Positions 12,122-20,428 of a stretch of DNA of 23,192 nt are shown here, piece after piece. The position numbers were made by a program, and so were the translations under genes. Below the pieces are notes generated by a model. It was not told the DNA's origin and made no database searches. It saw nothing but the letters and a program-made list of their open reading frames with translations. Position 1 is the first letter of the stretch, and each line of letters starts with the position of its first letter. The stretch is from CADCTM01 sp049671305 (lineage in GTDB: Bacteria; Cyanobacteriota; Cyanobacteriia; Cyanobacteriales; Coleofasciculaceae). The stretch is taken from contig JBATUR010000086.1 of NCBI GenBank assembly GCA_049671305.1, forward strand, positions 1 through 23,192. Reading direction: 5' to 3'.

Positions 12122-12580
12122 ATGATTACCAACACAAGTGTAAAAGCATGGACATTTGAAGAGATAGTAAATCTTATCAAGGCATTTGAAAACTGTACAT
12201 TGCCAAGAGATGAGTGGACTCATCAAGCACATTTAATTGTTGCCTTATGGTATCTCACTCATTCCTCGCAGTTAGAAGCGATAAAAGGCATCAGAGAACG
12301 CATTCAAAACTATAATAATGCGATCGGTATCAAAACAACAAAAGATAGTGGCTATCACGAAACTATAACCCTATTTTGGATAAATATTGTGTGCCAATAT
12401 CTAATAGTTGAAGAGAAAAATCTGCCTGTTGTAGACTTAGTAAATGGCTTGAATTCCCATTACAACAACCCTCGTTTACCACTAGAATATTACAGTTGCG
12501 ATCGCTTAATGTCTTGGCAAGCACGCCGAAGCTGGATCGAACCTGATTTAAAGTCTTTTGACCGAGTGGTTGAACATTGA
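12122..12580 (+). CDS. Conserved-looking protein, unknown function, inside the Y RNA operon
   Basis: A 152-aa, mainly helical soluble protein with recognisable conserved-looking phrases: FENCTLPRDEWTHQAHL (residues 22-38), ALWYLTHSS (41-49), RIQNYNNAIGIK (66-77), SGYHETITLFW (82-92). The histidines in THQAHL and GYHET and the acidic residues nearby could form a metal site, but I do not know the enzyme class. It starts 18 bp after Y RNA-like RNA 5 and ends 21 bp before RNA 6, so it is co-transcribed with them. No Shine-Dalgarno is evident, suggesting translation from a processed or special transcript. It may be cargo. Confidence 0.72.
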   Translation: MITNTSVKAWTFEEIVNLIKAFENCTLPRDEWTHQAHLIVALWYLTHSSQLEAIKGIRERIQNYNNAIGIKTTKDSGYHETITLFWINIVCQYLIVEEKNLPVVDLVNGLNSHYNNPRLPLEYYSCDRLMSWQARRSWIEPDLKSFDRVVEH

Positions 12581-12601
12581 TTTTTAGATTATAATGGCAG
12601 T

Positions 12602-12680
12602 TGTCCGCGCCCTTACCGAGAAAGCTTACATACCTACTTTTGCGAAAGTATAAACCACAGCTTTCTCAACTTGCGCGGCA
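12602..12680 (+). ncRNA. Y RNA-like RNA 6, minimal form
   Basis: End stem CCGCGC/GCGCGG (12605-12610/12673-12678, extended by UG/CA with a bulge), loop CCUUACC / AACUU, second stem GAGAAAGCU/AGCUUUCUC (12618-12626/12659-12667, 9 perfect pairs), then UACAUAC. The insert is one hairpin, UACUUU-UGCG-AAAGUA. It is the shortest family member and lies directly before the rsr start, so it could also act as a 5' UTR element of that gene. Confidence 0.72.
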
Positions 12681-12749
12681 CTTTAATCTTTCGTGTGAAA
12701 AAGTGTGACAACTGCCTCCAAAACATTCCCAAATTGAATGGAGGTAGTG

Positions 12750-14183
12750 ATGAATATTGTAGAACTTGATTTACGTTTGGAAATGCTTAATAGTCTGCTT
12801 ACCACGCCACACCGCGAACTAGGGTTAGTAGCAGAGTTGCATAAAATAATAGTCGAACTTGACCCAATTTTTTACGGACATTTAGCAGTATGGTATCAAC
12901 ATTATGGTGATGTCCGCGACCATAAAGAAGTTTTTGTTGGCAACTTGCTTAATAGCAACTTGAACGAACATCGAGGTGCGGGTTTCATGATGTTGCAAGA
13001 GTTTCCGCCTTATCAAGTGGCACGAATTGTCGATTTCATGAAGCAGCATCAGCACAAATTGCCCCGTTCAACTCGTACTGCAGTACGGCGTTATTTGCAG
13101 GAACGTGAGAAGAATTCAGAATTTTTTGACCGCGCGGCAATGCGAGGAAAAAAAGCGATGAAGCATCTCTATGCAAGTTTGCATATTAAGCCAAATGCAA
13201 GGGCAAATGCTGTACTGTTTAAGGATTCACCACCAAAAGATAGTCTTGCTTTTACGCTAAAACTATTAGCAAAGGCAGAGACACCAGAAGTGCAAGCGCA
13301 GCTAATTACACAACATAAAATCCCTTATACTATTGCCATTGGTGCAATACGCAAAGTAACGCCGGAAGTGTTGGTGGCGCTAGTTAATTCTATGTCTCCA
13401 CAAGAGGTAATTAATAACCTCAAATCACTTCAGAAACGGGGTGCAATGGACAATGCTGAGGTGAAAGCCTTGATTGAGAAAAAACTAGCACAAGCCGCAA
13501 CTTCTAACCGTGTTTCTGCTTACAAAGCTACTGTAGCAGCGCAAGTTGCTAACGTTAATCAGGCAACTATTGCTCAACTTGAAAAAGTTGTTGATCAACA
13601 GGTAAAGCAGAAGGGTAAGATTACTAAATCTACTGCTTTGTTTGTAGATAAAAGCCCTAGTATGACTGAAGCTTTGGAAGTCGGAAAGCAAATTGCTGCT
13701 TTGATTTCTGGTATTAGTGAGGGTAAGTTGTTTGTTTATGCTTTCGATTCTTACTCATTTCCAGTTATTGCAAAAGGTAAAGCATTATCTGATTGGGAAA
13801 AAGCCTTTAAACCGCTTCGTATTTCTGGTGGTACTAGTATCGGTGTGGCGTTGGAAACAATGCGACAAAAAAAGCAAGCCGTTGAGCAAATTATCATTGT
13901 TACTGATGAAGGTGAAAATACTCGTCCTTACTTCACTGAAGTATATCCGCGCTACTGCGAAGAGTTGAAGGTTTCACCGAATGTGATTATCGTCAAAGTT
14001 GGACATCATTGCACCTATTTGGAAGGGAAGTTGCAGCAGTTACAAGTAGCATTTGATACGTTGATTTTTGCAGGTGATTACTACTCATTGCCGAATCTTG
14101 TACCGTTGCTTTCTCGTCCTTCAAGATTGGAGTTATTGATGGAGATTTTGGAGACACCTCTACCAGTAAGGGATGATAATTAA
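12750..14183 (+). CDS. rsr: Ro60/Rsr-like RNA-binding protein (TROVE-like + vWA)
   Basis: Ro proteins bind Y RNAs on the outside of a ring of helical repeats and pass misfolded RNA ends through the ring; bacterial Rsr works with exonucleases such as PNPase and in 23S rRNA maturation (Deinococcus). Counting from the longer frame at 12738, residues ~10-290 form a helical repeat region, with TROVE-like phrases TQHKIPYTIAIGAIRKVTPE and MSPQEVINNLKSLQKRGAM. Residues ~297-460 are a vWA domain with complete MIDAS: DKSPS (D304, S306, S308), GGTS (T366), VTDEGEN (D390). GGAGG at 12740-12744 lies within the longer frame and 5 bases before the ATG at 12750, so 12750 is the likely start (477 aa). Six Y RNA-like genes nearby support the assignment; a UUCG-loop terminator follows. 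Confidence 0.85.
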   Translation: MNIVELDLRLEMLNSLLTTPHRELGLVAELHKIIVELDPIFYGHLAVWYQHYGDVRDHKEVFVGNLLNSNLNEHRGAGFMMLQEFPPYQVARIVDFMKQHQHKLPRSTRTAVRRYLQEREKNSEFFDRAAMRGKKAMKHLYASLHIKPNARANAVLFKDSPPKDSLAFTLKLLAKAETPEVQAQLITQHKIPYTIAIGAIRKVTPEVLVALVNSMSPQEVINNLKSLQKRGAMDNAEVKALIEKKLAQAATSNRVSAYKATVAAQVANVNQATIAQLEKVVDQQVKQKGKITKSTALFVDKSPSMTEALEVGKQIAALISGISEGKLFVYAFDSYSFPVIAKGKALSDWEKAFKPLRISGGTSIGVALETMRQKKQAVEQIIIVTDEGENTRPYFTEVYPRYCEELKVSPNVIIVKVGHHCTYLEGKLQQLQVAFDTLIFAGDYYSLPNLVPLLSRPSRLELLMEILETPLPVRDDN

Positions 14184-14196
14184 GTTCTAAGTTATT

Positions 14197-14228
14197 AAAT
14201 AGGGGCGTTCTTCGGAATGCTCCTATTT
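14197..14228 (+). terminator. Terminator of the Y RNA / rsr operon
   Basis: A 14-bp stem (two G-U pairs) closed by a UUCG tetraloop, 14 bp after the rsr stop. A TTTTTTT run follows about 17 bp later. The remaining gap to 14561 holds only a weak hairpin AGCGG…CCGCT near 14472-14511. Confidence 0.75.
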
Positions 14229-14561
14229 GACGTTATACAGCTTTTTTTTACCTAACTTTTATTAAAAGCTGGGATACATAATCTTTGCTGTACTTGAAGG
14301 CTTTCCCTGCCAGCATCAACGATACTTTTTGAAAAAAGCTTGACAGAAGTGGCGCAGCAGTAGATCAATTTTCAATTTTGTAATCCAGCTTTGACGCCAA
14401 GATTAACACTATGTTTGCACTGACCAATTTATTTTGTGCCCAACCGGATAGAATAATTCCTCAGTCATGCAAGCGGAGTGAGAATCAACTATAAAATTGG
14501 CACTCCCCGCTCATGCCTGCAAAAGTGCTTGCTACATGGTGCTAGTTGAAAGGATTAGAGA

Positions 14562-15800
14562 ATGAAAGCCCAAGATTTGAAAGGAAAAACCATTGGATTT
14601 GCTGGCTCTGGTGGTTTAGATAGCTGCACAATCACTCGTTGGTTGGCAGACCAGGGTGTTCGGGTAGTCTGCTTTACAGCCGATTTGGGGCAGCCTGATG
14701 AGGATGATACGGAGGCGATCAAAGAGCGAATGCTGATGGCAGGCGCCGAAGATTTTGTTTTGTTGCCAGTCAGAGAAGCGATCGCCAAAATCGGTCTGAG
14801 TGTCATCCAAACCCAAGCCTGCTATGAAGGACGCTACTGGAACACCACCGGCATCGCTCGTTGTGTCTTGGTTAAAGACATGATTCTTGAAATGCAAAAA
14901 AGGGACTTGACAATATTAAGTCATGGTGCTACCGGACGCGGCAACGATCAAGTGCGTTTTCAACTAATTACCAATATGTTGGCGCCAGATTTTGAAGTAT
15001 ACGCGCCCTGGCGTGATGAGGAATTTTTGGCGCGTTTCCCTGGTCGCAGCGAAATGATCGACTATTGTCAAGAGAAAGGACTCTCGGTTTCAGCAACCAA
15101 AGAGAAACCCTATTCCACCGATGCCAATCTCTTAGGCTTAACTCACGAATCAGGACTTTTAGAAGCATTAACCACACCTGCCCATTTTGTCAAGCCAATT
15201 ATGGGTTGCTATCCTGCCGACGCCCCAGATCAAGCTGAGGAATTTACGGTACACTTTGAGCAAGGTTGTCCAGTTTCAATTAATGGCAATTCTGTCAGCT
15301 TACTAGAAGCAATTTCTCAGGCAAATACCATTGGTGGCAAGCATGGCATTGGTATTGGCACTCACTTAGTTGAAAATCGTTTTGTTGGCATTAAATCACG
15401 AGGCATTTATGAAAGTCCTGGTGTGGAAATCCTAGGCAGTTGTTATGGCTTATTATTACAATTAGTTTTGGATCGTCGCGCCCGTGAATTTTTTGAACAG
15501 ATATCTCAACTAATTGCCAAGCAAATTTATCAAGGTTATTGGTATGATTTGGCAACTCAAATGGCACTGCAAGCAATTCAATGCACCACTGAGTTAGCTA
15601 CAGGCACGATTAAAGTTTCCTTATATAAAGGCAACATTTCTTTTGTCTCAGCAACCAATACCCCTCATTCCTTATATTCTGAAGAAAATGCTTCAATGGA
15701 AGGCGTCGGCAGTTATAATCATGCCGACTCTGAAGGATTACTACGGGTATTTAGTGTGAGTGCGCGGGTACTGGCGACAAGCGGTCAAATTAAAGGTTAA
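14562..15800 (+). CDS. argG: Argininosuccinate synthase, E. coli-like (type 2) form
   Basis: Joins citrulline and aspartate using ATP to form argininosuccinate (arginine synthesis). N-type ATP pyrophosphatase loop GSGGLDSC (residues 15-22), ADLGQPDEDD (40-49), SHGATGRGNDQVRF (~114-127), KPYSTDANLLGLTHESG (~181-197), FEQGCPVSINGNSVS, GGKHGIGIGTHLVENR and SRGIYESPG. Length is 412 aa. The pattern is closer to the longer E. coli ArgG subfamily than to the usual cyanobacterial enzyme (AYSGGVDTS…), and the P-loop has D-S-C instead of D-T-S. It may therefore be a second, divergent paralogue. AAAGGA precedes the ATG. It is the first ordinary gene to the right of the island. Confidence 0.85.
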   Translation: MKAQDLKGKTIGFAGSGGLDSCTITRWLADQGVRVVCFTADLGQPDEDDTEAIKERMLMAGAEDFVLLPVREAIAKIGLSVIQTQACYEGRYWNTTGIARCVLVKDMILEMQKRDLTILSHGATGRGNDQVRFQLITNMLAPDFEVYAPWRDEEFLARFPGRSEMIDYCQEKGLSVSATKEKPYSTDANLLGLTHESGLLEALTTPAHFVKPIMGCYPADAPDQAEEFTVHFEQGCPVSINGNSVSLLEAISQANTIGGKHGIGIGTHLVENRFVGIKSRGIYESPGVEILGSCYGLLLQLVLDRRAREFFEQISQLIAKQIYQGYWYDLATQMALQAIQCTTELATGTIKVSLYKGNISFVSATNTPHSLYSEENASMEGVGSYNHADSEGLLRVFSVSARVLATSGQIKG

Positions 15801-15820
15801 ATCAGCAGAGAAATTAGAAG

Positions 15821-15869
15821 TTAAAAATTAGAAATAGTGGTTTTTTAATTCTACATTTCTAATTTTTAA
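15821..15869. terminator. AT-rich inverted repeat, likely bidirectional terminator
   Basis: TTAAAAATTAGAAAT (15821-15835) and ATTTCTAATTTTTAA (15855-15869) are perfect inverted repeats between the convergent argG and dedA genes. Confidence 0.6.
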
Positions 15870-15882
15870 TTTTCTCCATTTC

Positions 15883-16536
15883 TTACTCTGCCGGTGGTGA
15901 TGGTTGCTCTTCAATCGCAGACGATTTTAATTTCCGAGACTCTAACCACTTGGGAATAAAAAATGCCGCAATGACAATTAGTAGAGCAACAATTCCCAAC
16001 TTAGCAATCCAAGACAGTAATTGTTCGAGTGGCACTATACGTCCAAAAAAGAACGATAGCGTTACCATTACTGATGCCCAGACTGTACCACCTGCTAAGT
16101 TGGAAAGCATAAATTGAGGGAAAGGCATTTCAGCAATTCCTGCCATTGGGCTGGCAAAAACCCGCAAAAAAGCGACAAAACGCCCGAAAAATACAGCACG
16201 TCCAGCGTTTTCACTAAATTGCTGCTTAATTTCCGTCAGTTCTTTCTCACTAACGCGAAAAAAGCTCCCAACTCGCAGTAATAAGTCCCAGCCTCCTAGT
16301 TTACCAATTCCATAGCCGCAAGTTCCTCCTAAGACAGCTCCGGCGATCGCACTTCCCAACACTAACCAATAACTTAATTCTCCACTGCCAGCTAAGAAAC
16401 CGCCGACAATGGTAATTGTTTCTCCCGGTATGGGAACTCCGATACTTTCCAGGGCAATGCCTAAAAAAACAGCCCAATACCCGTATTGTCTAGCAATTTC
16501 CTGGATTGTCTCCAGTGACAGAAACTCAAAAGACAT
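15883..16536 (-). CDS. DedA family membrane protein
   Basis: A 217-aa integral membrane protein of the DedA/VTT family, now linked to lipid (undecaprenyl phosphate or phospholipid) flipping. Family features are the ESIGVPIPGETI re-entrant motif (residues ~30-41), GGTCGYGIGKLGG (70-82), and FFGRFVAFLRVFASPMAGIAEMPFPQFM (~115-142) with the conserved GRF-x-RxF-P-AG pattern, followed by a second hydrophobic half and a final helix (~178-197). Length is typical. The C-terminus is a short hydrophilic tail rich in P and E. It is monocistronic and convergent with argG. Confidence 0.92.
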   Translation of the reverse strand: MSFEFLSLETIQEIARQYGYWAVFLGIALESIGVPIPGETITIVGGFLAGSGELSYWLVLGSAIAGAVLGGTCGYGIGKLGGWDLLLRVGSFFRVSEKELTEIKQQFSENAGRAVFFGRFVAFLRVFASPMAGIAEMPFPQFMLSNLAGGTVWASVMVTLSFFFGRIVPLEQLLSWIAKLGIVALLIVIAAFFIPKWLESRKLKSSAIEEQPSPPAE

Positions 16537-16639
16537 CCAGCCAGCCTTTACAAAAATTCATCACCTTTTTAATCTTGGCGCGATTCAGCGAATAGTGTCA
16601 ACATAACATTGCTCTGTTCTATTCTTCCCTTCTTACATT

Positions 16640-16888
16640 TTAAGTTGGGACTAACTCGCCGGGACGTAATTTTGCCCATTTCCCAGTTTCTTGTTTAAAA
16701 CTAAGACAGCCCACCACATCCCATTCCATTTCAACATAATCTTGTTGAGGACGGATATTAACATTAATCGTTGGTTCAGTTGCCTCAAAATCTGGGTTTT
16801 CAGTTAGATGAGGCACTTCATGCTGTATTTCTACGGCATGATATGTGGAACAACGGTCTACATAGTGGCAGTTGACGCAAATACACAT
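16640..16888 (-). CDS. ycf34: Ycf34 protein
   Basis: An 82-aa cyanobacterial/plastid Ycf34 homologue. The N-terminus MCICVNCHYVDRC carries four cysteines (C2, C4, C7, C13) that in this family bind an iron-sulphur cluster; the rest (VEMEWDVVGCLSFKQETGKWAKLRPGE) is the conserved C-terminal block. The family is linked to redox signalling and phototrophic electron transport. It is divergent from cca, with a 141-bp AT-rich gap. Confidence 0.92.
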   Translation of the reverse strand: MCICVNCHYVDRCSTYHAVEIQHEVPHLTENPDFEATEPTINVNIRPQQDYVEMEWDVVGCLSFKQETGKWAKLRPGELVPT

Positions 16889-17029
16889 TGCACAAACTCC
16901 AAGTCTTTCTTGTAACTTTAGCGTTTTCAGACAGTTTGTTCACTAGCATTAGGGTTGATTTTTGTATAGCTTGGATTAATTGTGGTTAATACTTCCAACC
17001 CTAAGTATTTGTTATAACATCAAAATCCG

Positions 17030-18307
17030 ATGTACGCTTCCAATTTTAAGATTACGGCTTCAGTTGATCCAAATACCTGGCCCCTTAGTCTAGACTTGCT
17101 GCCGAAAGAAGCATATCTAGTTGGTGGTGCTGTGCGAGATGCTTTACTCAAAAGACGCTCTGATTATTTGGATCTAGATTTTGTATTACCTGGTGATGCC
17201 ATACAAATAGCACGAAATTTGGCAAATTATTACAGTGCAGGTTTTGTAGTATTAGATGCAGAGAGACAAATTGCTAGAGTTGTCTTTGATCGGGCAACTG
17301 TTGATTTGGCAAAACAAGAAGGAGATAGTTTAGAGACAGACTTACAGAGGCGAGATTTTACAATAAATGCGATCGCCTATAACCCCCACACAGAAAAATT
17401 TATCGACCCATTCCAAGGCATTAGCGACCTCCAGAATCGTATCATCAGAATGGTCAAAGCGGCTAACCTTGAAGATGACCCCTTAAGGCTGCTCAGAGGC
17501 TACCGACAAGCGGCACAGCTAAATTTTACCATCGAACCAGAAACTAAGTCCGTCATGCGCCAGCTAGCGGGTTTACTGGGAACAATTGCCGCCGAACGAG
17601 TGCAAGTAGAATTAGGCTATCTGCTCAAGTCATCTCAAGGCACACCCTGGCTGACAGAAGCATGGCAAGATAAATTATTACAATCCTGGTTTCCTGATGC
17701 TAATCAAGGTTTAGCGCAAATTGCCGCAATTGATCGCGCCGCCGTTGTGCTAGAAGCCAATTGGCAAGAACTTGGCATAAAATTACATTCTGCACCCAAA
17801 ATCCCAACGTCGCCTCTTAGCAAATCAGCCTCATTACTTAGTCTGGCAAAACTAGCGAGTTTGTTGCCATCAGAGCCAGAAGCCGCCGCAGAGCAGTTAC
17901 AGCGTTTAAAATACTCTCGTGCTGAAATTCAAGCTGTAGTAACTGTACTCAAATACTTGCCTCAATTAATAATCCATGAAAGCTCCGAAATGTCAATTAG
18001 AGAGCAGTTTTTTTTCTTTAAAAACGTTGGTGTAGTTTTCCCCGCCTTAGTAGTATCGGCAGTTGCGGCAGGAATGCCAGTAGAATCTCTCACAACTTTG
18101 ATTGAGCGTTATCTTAATCCAGATGATCAAGTAGCTTATCCGAAAGCACTAATTACAGGGCATGACTTAATGCAAAGACTTAATATCCCTGCCGGACAAC
18201 AAATTGGTAAACTTTTAGGTGAAATTCAACTGGCAACAGCAGAGGGCAAAATTGCTACTCAAGAACAAGCATTAGAGTTAGCCGCCAAGTTGATGACTAA
18301 TCACTAA
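17030..18307 (+). CDS. cca: CCA tRNA nucleotidyltransferase / poly(A) polymerase family
   Basis: Class II nucleotidyltransferase that adds CCA (or only CC or A in split systems) to tRNA 3' ends. Motifs are LVGGAVRDALL (30-40), catalytic DLDFV (D48, D50), RRDFTINAIAY (~107-117), IRMVKAANLEDDPLRLLRGYRQAAQLNF with the RNA-binding RxxR helix (~138-165). Length is 425 aa and no HD domain is evident. Enzymes of this class matter for the array in this window, since only five of its 29 tRNA genes encode CCA. Whether this enzyme adds all of CCA cannot be read from sequence by eye. Confidence 0.9.
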   Translation: MYASNFKITASVDPNTWPLSLDLLPKEAYLVGGAVRDALLKRRSDYLDLDFVLPGDAIQIARNLANYYSAGFVVLDAERQIARVVFDRATVDLAKQEGDSLETDLQRRDFTINAIAYNPHTEKFIDPFQGISDLQNRIIRMVKAANLEDDPLRLLRGYRQAAQLNFTIEPETKSVMRQLAGLLGTIAAERVQVELGYLLKSSQGTPWLTEAWQDKLLQSWFPDANQGLAQIAAIDRAAVVLEANWQELGIKLHSAPKIPTSPLSKSASLLSLAKLASLLPSEPEAAAEQLQRLKYSRAEIQAVVTVLKYLPQLIIHESSEMSIREQFFFFKNVGVVFPALVVSAVAAGMPVESLTTLIERYLNPDDQVAYPKALITGHDLMQRLNIPAGQQIGKLLGEIQLATAEGKIATQEQALELAAKLMTNH

Positions 18308-18356
18308 TGAACCCTTTACCATAGTTGGACATACCTGAGCTGAGGAGAGGCGTGCA

Positions 18357-18935
18357 GTGGGCTTAATAGACGATCTAAATCGGTTTCTCGAAAACCGTCT
18401 TGAGGAATTTATCCGCAATAACCCCCATCTAGAGTTACAAGCACTTTTAGAGCAGCTACAGGAACAAGAAAAAGATACACTACGGCTGATTATTGACTTA
18501 CAGAATCAGCAAAAAAACTTACAAGACGAAATTCTTGCTATTGCCCAAGACATCCAGCGTTGGCATGAGCGAGCAGGCAAGGCACAGGCGGCAGGGCGAC
18601 AAGATTTAGCTCAAGCGGCAAGTCAGCGCGAGTCAGAGCTTTTACGCCAGGGAAATCAGCTTTGGGGGCAGATGGAAGGGATAAAGCAGCGGATGAGCAA
18701 AGCTCAAGATCTACAGCGTCAAGTTAGCTTACGTCGGCAGGAAGTGCAAGTCAAAGCCAAGGAGGCAGAAGCAGCTCGTGCCAGCCAAAAAACTCAACAA
18801 CGCTCAGAGACGGCTTATTGGAACCAGACTAACACCCGCAATATTAGAAGTGGTCCAGACCCGCTAGAAGACAAGTTTCGGCGTTGGGAGACGGATGATG
18901 AGTTGGAGCAGCTAAAGCGCAATCTAGGGCGTTAG
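18357..18935 (+). CDS. Cyanobacterial coiled-coil protein (TIGR04376-like)
   Basis: A 192-aa, nearly all-helical protein with heptad-like Q/E/L-rich segments (~20-140), resembling the cyanobacterial TIGR04376 family and loosely PspA-like. It starts with GTG at 18357, preceded by GAGGAGAGG at 18342-18350, a strong Shine-Dalgarno that fixes the start. N-terminal MGLIDDLNRFLENRLEEFIRNNPH is characteristic. No signal peptide or membrane segment. It lies 49 bp after cca and could be co-transcribed. Function unknown. Confidence 0.75.
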   Translation: MGLIDDLNRFLENRLEEFIRNNPHLELQALLEQLQEQEKDTLRLIIDLQNQQKNLQDEILAIAQDIQRWHERAGKAQAAGRQDLAQAASQRESELLRQGNQLWGQMEGIKQRMSKAQDLQRQVSLRRQEVQVKAKEAEAARASQKTQQRSETAYWNQTNTRNIRSGPDPLEDKFRRWETDDELEQLKRNLGR

Positions 18936-18992
18936 CAGGGCAAAACCAGAGGCTTTATTTAGTGGGACTGGGTAATGGAGTTGCTGTAGCTG

Positions 18993-19316
18993 CTAGGTTT
19001 TATTGTCGTTTAATAATTCTGTTTCGACGGTACGGATTTTGAAGGAGATTGGTTTAGTTGGTTTTGGCAGTGCTGTTGCTGAATTAGCTGGCTGCGTTTC
19101 TGGGTTTGGTGTCGTTTGTGCTGATTTGGTGCCGATTGCTGGCTTTTGGAATGACCAGCCAGCGTATTTGTCATAGTTAGAAGCGATCGCTAAAACTGCC
19201 CCTGCCAAGATAAATGCTGGTAGCGGCAAGCTGAATTGCTTCATCCACTGATAAATTTCGACCATGCCATACAAGACAAGAACACAGGTGATCCAAATTT
19301 TCATAACTTTACCCAA
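18993..19316 (-). CDS. Small membrane protein, unknown function
   Basis: A 107-aa protein with two likely membrane helices (residues ~6-21 and ~31-48) and a hydrophilic, proline/threonine-rich C-terminal half (~57-107). No family recognised. It lies downstream of prk on the same strand but beyond the prk terminator, so it probably has its own promoter. Confidence 0.6.
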   Translation of the reverse strand: MGKVMKIWITCVLVLYGMVEIYQWMKQFSLPLPAFILAGAVLAIASNYDKYAGWSFQKPAIGTKSAQTTPNPETQPANSATALPKPTKPISFKIRTVETELLNDNKT

Positions 19317-19350
19317 CGCTTTAAGTATTGCTCTGTTCTATCAAAACAAA

Positions 19351-19380
19351 TCGCGAGAGCAGTTTGATGATCTCTCGCGA
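19351..19380 (-). terminator. Terminator of prk
   Basis: TCGCGAGAG/CTCTCGCGA is a perfect 9-bp stem with a 12-nt loop, 34 bp beyond the prk stop. On the minus strand it is followed by TTTGTTTTG. Confidence 0.8.
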
Positions 19381-19414
19381 CTTAATTTAAGTTATTTGCA
19401 GCTTAGACGAATGA

Positions 19415-20428
19415 CTACACTTTAGCCGTCAGTTGAGACTTACTAGCAGCCTCAGCCATCAAGCGGTCATAAGTAGCACGCATTTTTAGACCAACCAAAA
19501 CTTGGAATAATCCTGAACCATTATTAGAACCAGGATAATCTGGATGCTTGAGCATCAACTCGGTCATCTCGCCATAAATCTTGGTAGAAGTATTGCTGAG
19601 GTGACTTTCGATGTAGATCATTTCTTCCAAATTGTCAAACTGACCATCAACTTCTAAAACGGACACATCATGACCGAAATAGGTATCTGGACCATAGAAC
19701 ATTTTGATTCCAGGATAGCCGCAGGTCAGCTTGCGCCCACAAGGTCTCCAGTCAATGGTTGAGCCTTCATCAAACAGATAAACTGGATCAAAGCCTTCCA
19801 CACCATCGCGTTGAATCAGGCGCACACGTAAGATTTTAGCTTCCTTATCTTCCTTAAGAAGCTGCGTCGGCAAAATTTGAATGACGACATCAGCAAATTC
19901 TTTTTGGGGTTCAATATAAGCCGAAAAATCTGGGCGTCTGGAATTAATGGCAGCCAAGACATCCTCATAACGGTGACCCCGCTCTGCCATGTCCCGCTGG
20001 ATTTTCCAGTTAATTTTAACTTCATCGCTGATATCCAGGTAGACACTAAAGTCAAGAAGCTTTCGCACTCGCTCATCATAAAGCGGGTGTAACCCTTCAA
20101 TCACGATCACTTTATTGGGCTCAACCCGCTCTGGTGGGTCAAGTTCTCCGGTTTCGTGGTTATAAATTGGCTTATCAATTGCCTGACCATTTTTGAGCGC
20201 TTGAATTTGCTCTGCCATCAGATCAAAGTTATTAGCTTTAGGATTGAGCGCAGTTATGGCTTGCTCTTTTCGTTGCTTACGATCCAGACTGTGATAGTCA
20301 TCCAAGCAGATCACGGTCATAAACTCTTCGCCAAACAAATCAGTCAAGCGGCGCAAGAATGTTGATTTCCCGCATCCAGAGTCGCCGGCAACACCAATTA
20401 ATACCACGCGGTCAAGCTGAGTGGTCAT
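19415..20428 (-). CDS. prk: Phosphoribulokinase
   Basis: Calvin-Benson enzyme: ATP + ribulose-5-phosphate to ribulose-1,5-bisphosphate. P-loop GVAGDSGCGKST (12-23); regulatory cysteines C19 and C41 (VICLDDYHS) and the C-terminal pair C230/C236 (WRPCGRKLTC), the arrangement that allows redox and CP12-GAPDH control. IEGLHPLYDERV (110-121) and RDMAERGHRYEDV (145-157) are family blocks. Length of 337 aa is typical. It is divergent from petH across a 533-bp gap and has a clear terminator. A confident marker of an oxygenic phototroph. Confidence 0.97.
   Translation of the reverse strand: MTTQLDRVVLIGVAGDSGCGKSTFLRRLTDLFGEEFMTVICLDDYHSLDRKQRKEQAITALNPKANNFDLMAEQIQALKNGQAIDKPIYNHETGELDPPERVEPNKVIVIEGLHPLYDERVRKLLDFSVYLDISDEVKINWKIQRDMAERGHRYEDVLAAINSRRPDFSAYIEPQKEFADVVIQILPTQLLKEDKEAKILRVRLIQRDGVEGFDPVYLFDEGSTIDWRPCGRKLTCGYPGIKMFYGPDTYFGHDVSVLEVDGQFDNLEEMIYIESHLSNTSTKIYGEMTELMLKHPDYPGSNNGSGLFQVLVGLKMRATYDRLMAEAASKSQLTAKV

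Noticed and set aside
11378..12680. Group II intron ends or transposon terminal repeats as an explanation of the repeated CGCGCCC…TTGCGCG blocks
   Set aside because: No domain V, no transposase, no target duplications; the two halves pair with each other in each unit and the interior loops are conserved, as in Y RNAs.
12738..12749. Upstream ATG as rsr start
   Set aside because: The Shine-Dalgarno GGAGG lies inside this extension and is correctly spaced for the ATG at 12750.
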